A stretch of 64,000 nt of DNA from contig JBJOKE010000059.1 in the NCBI GenBank assembly GCA_046046245.1, positions 62,001 through 126,000 on the forward strand, written 5' to 3'. The notes under the pieces were generated by a model. That model had not been told where the DNA came from, searched no databases, and saw only the letters and a program-made list of their open reading frames with translations. The position numbers were made by a program, and so were the translations under genes. Shown one piece after another: positions 59,996-64,000 of the stretch (positions are counted from its first letter, which is position 1; each line of letters opens with the position of its first letter). Source of the DNA: UBA4615 sp046046245 (GTDB lineage: Bacteria > Pseudomonadota > Gammaproteobacteria > Burkholderiales > Burkholderiaceae_E).

Positions 59996-60001
59996 ATTCT
60001 A
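59996..60001 (-). promoter_or_regulatory. −10 element immediately upstream of argS
   Basis: TAGAAT on the minus strand is separated from the argS ATG by 8 bp. Transcription would start at or within a base or two of the start codon, implying a leaderless mRNA. The −35 region is not recognisable. Confidence 0.45.
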
Positions 60002-60078
60002 CCGGGGGGCGATCGGCGCCCGTCGCCCGAGCGTCGGCTACCATCGGCGCCCTCGTGCCCGTCACCACGGAGTCGCCC

Positions 60079-60717
60079 ATGCTCGCCCTCGATCACCTCG
60101 TCGTCGCCTGCCTCGACCTCGACCTCGGCGAGGCCTGGCTCCGCGAACGCCTCGGCGTGCCGCTGGTGCCGGGCGGCCGGCACCCCGGCTGGGGCACGCA
60201 CAACCGGCTGCTGCAGCTGGGCGGAGGCGTCTACCTCGAGCTGATCGCGCCCGACCCGTCGGCGCCCGAACCGACGGGACCGCGGCCCTTCATGCTCGAC
60301 GACCCGGCGATGCGCGCGCGGCTCGCGAAGGCACCGGCCCTGGTCCACTGGCTGCTTCGCGCCGACGACCTCGAGCGCGAGCTCGGCGGCCTGCGCTACC
60401 TTGCCGGCACGATCACGCCGATGACGCGCGGCGACCTGCGCTGGCGGATCACCGTGCCCACCGGCGGCCGCCCCGCCGCCGACGGCCTGCTGCCGACGGT
60501 GATCCAGTGGGACGTCCCGCCGTCGATGCATCCGACCGCGCGGCTGCCCGAGTCGGGCGTGCGGCTCGCGGGCTTCTCGGTTCGTGCGCCGAAGGAGGTG
60601 GTCGAGCGCCGCCCGGCCTTCGACGCGCCGGTGCCGGTGGAGTGGGTGGAGAGCCGCGAGTCCCCGGGCCTGACGGCGGTCTTCGACACGCCCGCCGGAC
60701 GGGTGACGCTGGCCTGA
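60079..60717 (+). CDS. VOC-family (glyoxalase-like domain) protein
   Basis: A 212-residue protein of the glyoxalase_3-like VOC family: LALDHLVVACLDLDLGEAWLRERLGVPLVPGGRHPGWGTHNRLLQLGGGVYLELIAPDP gives the βαβββ module with H7 and E57-like metal positions (DHLVV and YLEL). The ATG at 60079 has CGGAG upstream. Enzymatic role unknown; it is a single gene divergent from argS. Confidence 0.85.
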   Translation: MLALDHLVVACLDLDLGEAWLRERLGVPLVPGGRHPGWGTHNRLLQLGGGVYLELIAPDPSAPEPTGPRPFMLDDPAMRARLAKAPALVHWLLRADDLERELGGLRYLAGTITPMTRGDLRWRITVPTGGRPAADGLLPTVIQWDVPPSMHPTARLPESGVRLAGFSVRAPKEVVERRPAFDAPVPVEWVESRESPGLTAVFDTPAGRVTLA

Positions 60718-60745
60718 CGGGCGGATCGGCCTTCGGCGGGGGTGT

Positions 60746-60895
60746 TCAGCCCCGCGAGACGGCCTCGGCGCGCTGATCGGTCCGGGGTGCCGCCTCGGCC
60801 GCCGACATCGCCGCGATCAGCGCGAGCACGGTCAGCAGGATCAGGCGGGCGAAGATCGACTGGGAACGGTTGGACGGGGCGAGCAGCGGTTTCAC
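60746..60895 (-). CDS. possible small membrane or exported peptide (49 aa)
   Basis: A minus-strand frame with a GTG start encodes 49 residues with a basic start (VKPLLAPSNRSQ) and one hydrophobic segment (IFARLILLTVLALIAAMSAAEA) ending like a signal peptide. There is no clear ribosome binding site and length is marginal. The remaining 60,896–61,189 shows no other ORF worth calling. Could be noise; listed because the hydrophobic pattern is distinctive. Confidence 0.25.
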   Translation of the reverse strand: MKPLLAPSNRSQSIFARLILLTVLALIAAMSAAEAAPRTDQRAEAVSRG

Positions 60896-61189
60896 GGTGA
60901 GGTCCGGTGGAGATCGCCGGCGGGCCCGGCGCTCGTCTGCGATGCTGCGTCGCAACCTACATGCCAGCCGGCGTTCACGACATCCTTGCAGGCGTCGTTG
61001 AGGACAAACGGCCGTGCGGAACCGCCCGTCGGGCGGTTCTCGGACGGGTCGCCGCGACCGTCGCGCCCTGTGGGGCCGGTCGACGCGCCTCGCCGCGGTG
61101 CGTCGCGTGCCGCAACGCAACATCGCTCCGGATCAGCCAGGGGCATCGATCGGGGCGATTTCTTTCTTGACGTCGATCGACTTTTCCCA

Positions 61190-61241
61190 TTGACGCTGTA
61201 GTTAACCCGTTTACCATGTCGATATCGTTAACCCATTCACC
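61190..61241 (+). promoter_or_regulatory. promoter with duplicated operator-like element
   Basis: TTGACG (61190–61195) and TACCAT (61212–61217) are spaced by 16 bp. GTTAACCCGTTTACC (61201–61215) recurs as GTTAACCCATTCACC (61227–61241), 13 of 15 identical and 26 bp apart, one copy within the promoter and one just after the expected start site. The region is markedly AT-rich for this genome. The MarR regulator two genes downstream is a possible binder; that is inference. Confidence 0.55.
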
Positions 61242-61252
61242 AAAGGCTCGGC

Positions 61253-62425
61253 ATGATGATGTCTTCCCCGACCGCCTGCGTCGCTCGCCGCCGCTTCGTT
61301 CGCGTCGTCGGCTCCGGCGCGGTGATCGCCGCGGCGACGCCGGCGCTGTCCGGCTGCGCCGCGATCCCGGACGCCGCCACCGAACCGTGGCGCACCGCCG
61401 GCCTCGACACCGACCTGCGGCGCCGGCTCGTCTCGTGGGCGATCCTCGCGCCGAACCCGCACAACCTGCAGCCCTGGCTGGTCGCGCTGCCCGAGGACGG
61501 CACGATCGTGCTGCGCACCGACCCGACCCGGACGCTGCCGATGACCGACCCGCCGCAGCGCCAGCTGACGATCGGCCACGGAGCCTTCCTCGAGCTGCTG
61601 TCGATGGCGGCCGCGGCCGAGGGCTGGCGCGCCGAGGTCGAACCCTTCCCCGAGGGCGAGCCCGGTCCGGACCGCCTCGACGGCCGGCCGATCGCGCGGG
61701 TGCGGCTGGTTCGCGCGCCGGTCCGGCCCGACCCGCTGTTCGCGCAGGTCGGCACGCGCACCACCTGGAAGCGCCCGTTCGCCGCGAAGGCGGTCGAACC
61801 TGCCGCGTTCGCGTCGCTGCGCGAGACCGCGACGCGACCCGGCGTCGTCGTCCAGGGCACGCAGGACCCGGCCCTCGTCGCGGCGCTGTGCGACCTGATG
61901 GTCCGCGCCTGGGACGTCGAGCAGACCACGCCGCGGACCTGGAAGGAGAGCGTGGACCTGACGCGCGTGGGCGCGGCCGAGATCGCCCGTCACCGCGACG
62001 GCATCTCGCTCGGCGGCCCGATGATGGCACTGCTGCGGATCGCCGGACAGACGACGCCCGAGAAGGCGATGGACCCGGGCTCGTCCTACTTCGCGAGCGG
62101 CCTGAAGCGGGTGCGCGAGTGGGTGCCGGGCACGTCGACCTGGATGTGGCTCGTCACCCCGTCCGCGGGACGCTCGCCGCAGATCGAGGCCGGCCGCGCG
62201 TTCGTGCGGCTGCAGCTGCGCGCGGCCTCGCTCGGGCTGGTCACGCAGCCGCCGAGCCAGGTGCTGCAGGAGTATCCGGAGATGCGCGCGCTGCAGCGCG
62301 AGTTCGACGCACGCGTCGGCCGGCGCGACGGCGAGACGGTGCAGATGCTCGTGCGGGTCGGGCACCCGGACGGCACGGCGGTGCGTGCGCCGCGGCGGCC
62401 GCTCGAGGCGATGCTGCGCGCCTGA
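61253..62425 (+). CDS. Acg-type nitroreductase-fold flavoprotein with Tat-like leader
   Basis: A 390-residue protein with the split nitroreductase fold of the Acg family. SWAILAPNPHNLQPWLVAL is the first FMN-binding motif, and RAASLGLVTQPPSQVL the second-half motif. The leader ARRRFVRVVGSGAVIAAATPALSGCAA combines an RRxF twin-arginine-like stretch with a possible lipobox (LSGC), so it may be an exported lipoprotein. Three consecutive ATG codons occur at 61253–61261, with AAAGG just upstream of the first. Substrate unknown. Confidence 0.85.
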   Translation: MMMSSPTACVARRRFVRVVGSGAVIAAATPALSGCAAIPDAATEPWRTAGLDTDLRRRLVSWAILAPNPHNLQPWLVALPEDGTIVLRTDPTRTLPMTDPPQRQLTIGHGAFLELLSMAAAAEGWRAEVEPFPEGEPGPDRLDGRPIARVRLVRAPVRPDPLFAQVGTRTTWKRPFAAKAVEPAAFASLRETATRPGVVVQGTQDPALVAALCDLMVRAWDVEQTTPRTWKESVDLTRVGAAEIARHRDGISLGGPMMALLRIAGQTTPEKAMDPGSSYFASGLKRVREWVPGTSTWMWLVTPSAGRSPQIEAGRAFVRLQLRAASLGLVTQPPSQVLQEYPEMRALQREFDARVGRRDGETVQMLVRVGHPDGTAVRAPRRPLEAMLRA

Positions 62426-62503
62426 GGGCCACCCCCGCGGGGCGACGCGCCGCGGCCGCGAGGGTGCGCAACGGTACCGCCCACCGTCGCGCGGGCCGCG
62501 CCT

Positions 62504-62509
62504 TAGAAT
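62504..62509 (+). promoter_or_regulatory. −10 element upstream of the MarR gene
   Basis: TAGAAT ends 6 bp before the GTG at 62516, so that start would be leaderless. If translation begins at the alternative GTG 62588 the leader is about 70 nt. No good −35 is visible. Confidence 0.4.
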
Positions 62510-62515
62510 CGCCCC

Positions 62516-63007
62516 GTGCCCCGCGCCGCCCGCCCCGTCCCGTCGCCTGCCTCGCCGGCCCCGCCCGCCTCCCCCGCCGATCCGGCCGTGTTCGAGGTCT
62601 TCAACGAGATCGGCATCATCGACCAGCTGGCCAGCACCCGCCTCGAGCGCGTGATGCCGGGCGGGCTGTCGGTCGCGCAGTTCTCGGTGCTGAACCGCTT
62701 CGTGCGCCTGGGCGGCGAGCCCTCGCTGGTCGCGCTCGCGCGCGCCTTCCAGGTCAGCAAGCCGGCGATGGGCAAGGTGGTGCGCCGGCTCGCCGAGCAG
62801 GGGCTGGTCGAGGTCCGCGGCGATCCCGAGGACGCGCGCTCCAAGAAGGTCGCCATCACCGAGGCCGGCGTCGCGATGCGGCACGCCTGCCTCGCCGCGC
62901 TAGAGCCCGAGATCGCGCGGCTGCGGGCCGCGCTCGGCGACGACGCGTTCCACGCGCTGCTGCCCGGCCTGCGCCGGCTGCGGCAGTGGCTCGACACCCA
63001 CCGATGA
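62516..63007 (+). CDS. MarR family transcriptional regulator
   Basis: A 163-residue winged-helix regulator: VFEVFNEIGIIDQLASTRLERVMPGGLSVAQFSVLNRFVR (dimerisation helix and start of the domain), recognition region SLVALARAFQVSKPAMGKVVRRLAEQGLVEV and wing GDPEDARSKKVAITEAG. The first 24 residues from GTG 62516 are Pro/Ala-rich; GTG 62588 gives a more usual 139-residue protein. It lies between the nitroreductase and an SDR on the same strand and probably controls one or both. Confidence 0.9.
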   Translation: MPRAARPVPSPASPAPPASPADPAVFEVFNEIGIIDQLASTRLERVMPGGLSVAQFSVLNRFVRLGGEPSLVALARAFQVSKPAMGKVVRRLAEQGLVEVRGDPEDARSKKVAITEAGVAMRHACLAALEPEIARLRAALGDDAFHALLPGLRRLRQWLDTHR

Positions 63008-63041
63008 ACCCGCCCCGACGCGGGCCCTGGAGACCTCGCCG

Positions 63042-63803
63042 ATGAGCACCCGTCCCACCTGGCATTTCGAAGGCCGCGCGGTCGTCGTCACCGGCGCCGC
63101 GCGCGGTCTCGGCGCGGCGATCGTCCGCGCGTTCGTCGACGCCGGCGCGCGCGTGGCCGCGTTCGATCGCGACGCCGACGCGCTCGCCACCCTCTCGACC
63201 GACCGACCGGGCGCCGCGCCCGCGCTGTCGCTCGCGGTCGACGTCACCGACCACGACGCGGTCGATGCGGCGCTGGGGCGCGCGGCCGAGGTGCTCGGCG
63301 GGCTCGACGTGCTGGTCGCGAACGCGGGCATCGGGGTGCGCGGCCCGGCTCTCGACATCCCGGTCGCCGACTTCGACCGCGTGATCGGCGTGAACCTCAA
63401 CGGCCTGTTCTACTGCAATCGGCTCGCCGCACGACGGATGGCGCCCGGCGGCGCGATCGTGAACCTCGCCTCGGTGATGGGACTGTCGGGCGGCGTGTTC
63501 CCGAACGCCGCCTACCAGGCGAGCAAGGGCGCGGTGGTGAATCTCACGCGCGCGCTCGCGATCGAGTGGGCCGCGCGGGGGTTGCGGGTCAACGCGGTGG
63601 CGCCGAACTACGTCGAGACGCCGCTGACCGAGCCGATCTTCTCCGACCCGGCGAAGCTCGCCGCGGTGATGACCCACACGCCGATGGGCCGCCTGCCGAC
63701 GCCCGACGACGTCGCGCAGGCGGTGCTGTTCCTCGCGAGCGACGCGGCGGCATCGACGACCGGCCACGTGCTCGCGGTCGACGGCGGCTACCTGGCGCGC
63801 TGA
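63042..63803 (+). CDS. short-chain dehydrogenase/reductase
   Basis: A 253-residue classical SDR: TGAARGLG (about 18–25), NAG (about 95), Ser in VNLASVMGLSGG, YQASKGAV near 160 and STTGHVLAVDGGYLAR at the C-terminus. The ATG at 63042 lies 34 bp after the MarR gene, so co-transcription and MarR control are likely. Substrate unknown. Confidence 0.9.
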   Translation: MSTRPTWHFEGRAVVVTGAARGLGAAIVRAFVDAGARVAAFDRDADALATLSTDRPGAAPALSLAVDVTDHDAVDAALGRAAEVLGGLDVLVANAGIGVRGPALDIPVADFDRVIGVNLNGLFYCNRLAARRMAPGGAIVNLASVMGLSGGVFPNAAYQASKGAVVNLTRALAIEWAARGLRVNAVAPNYVETPLTEPIFSDPAKLAAVMTHTPMGRLPTPDDVAQAVLFLASDAAASTTGHVLAVDGGYLAR

Positions 63804-63941
63804 AGGCCCACCCGGCGCCCCCGCGCGGGTTGCACGCCGCGGGCAGCACCCTTCCGCAATGCGCGTGGCCCGCGCGCCCCCGCGCGAGCGACGCGCCTAC
63901 ACTCGGATCGTCCCGCACTCGAACGACACAGGGAGGAAGAC

Positions 63942-64000
63942 ATGAAGGGAGTGATCCGTTGCGCGGCCGTCGCCGCGCTCGCCGTCGCCGGTGCGCTCGC
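63942..64000 (+). CDS. start of an exported protein (truncated by window edge)
   Basis: The ATG at 63942 follows a strong GGGAGGA site. The visible 19 codons read MKGVIRCAAVAALAVAGAL, a typical signal peptide start. Family cannot be assigned from so little; a periplasmic binding protein is a reasonable guess given the surroundings. Confidence 0.6.
   Translation, partial: MKGVIRCAAVAALAVAGAL

Noticed and set aside
60907..61170. An 87-residue plus-strand ORF before the nitroreductase
   Set aside because: Cys/Arg-rich composition without motifs and no ribosome binding site; treated as non-coding.

Overview
The window looks like chromosomal DNA of a very GC-rich betaproteobacterium, most likely in the order Burkholderiales. 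Three things suggest this: a Bug-type (tripartite tricarboxylate transporter) solute-binding protein, the gene orders argS–SPOR protein–dsbA–SDR and dacC–aminotransferase–ybeD–lipB–lipA, and promoter hexamers such as TAGAAT and TATAAT standing out in GC-rich surroundings. No rRNA, tRNA, CRISPR array, phage or insertion sequence was seen. The extreme GC content makes long false ORFs on most strands; these were left out.

The first two thirds (about 1–36,000) is an accessory catabolic and transport region. It opens with a truncated PLP aminotransferase, then an amidase/2-oxoglutarate dioxygenase pair, a START-like protein, a VapBC-type toxin–antitoxin pair with a palindromic operator, an M81 peptidase divergent from a second amidase, a carboxymuconolactone-decarboxylase-like protein and an SDR. 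A LysR regulator then faces a long operon: Bug solute-binding protein, CaiB/BaiF CoA-transferase, HMG-CoA-lyase-like enzyme, two-subunit molybdenum hydroxylase and a LeuC/LeuD-type hydratase, followed by a PhyH dioxygenase. This reads as a pathway for a branched carboxylic acid. Its leuC gene carries an in-frame amber codon just before the last two Fe-S ligand cysteines. A third amidase faces a GntR regulator leading a polyamine/iron-type ABC transporter and an MFS permease. A peptide-type ABC transporter (SBP, two permeases, fused ATPase) plus an FAH-family hydrolase follows, with a second, orphan peptide SBP on the other strand. A promoter followed by a structured segment of about 150 nt lies before the peptide transporter and may be an undescribed small RNA or leader.

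From about 36,000 onward the content is mostly housekeeping and cell envelope. It includes birA, a VanZ protein, a large lipoprotein, a [2Fe-2S] ferredoxin with a hydrolase, dacC, a D-amino-acid-type aminotransferase, ybeD, lipB and lipA with an arginase gene inserted on the opposite strand, a TlpA thioredoxin, an M48/LemA pair, a BON lipoprotein, yraN, lpoA, rsmI, rlpA, a BtuF-like protein, an SDR, dsbA, a SPOR protein and argS. The right end holds a VOC protein, an Acg-type nitroreductase behind a duplicated operator-like element, a MarR regulator, an SDR and the start of an exported protein.

All functions were assigned by eye from motifs and gene context; no database search was run. Coordinates of short sites were counted by hand.
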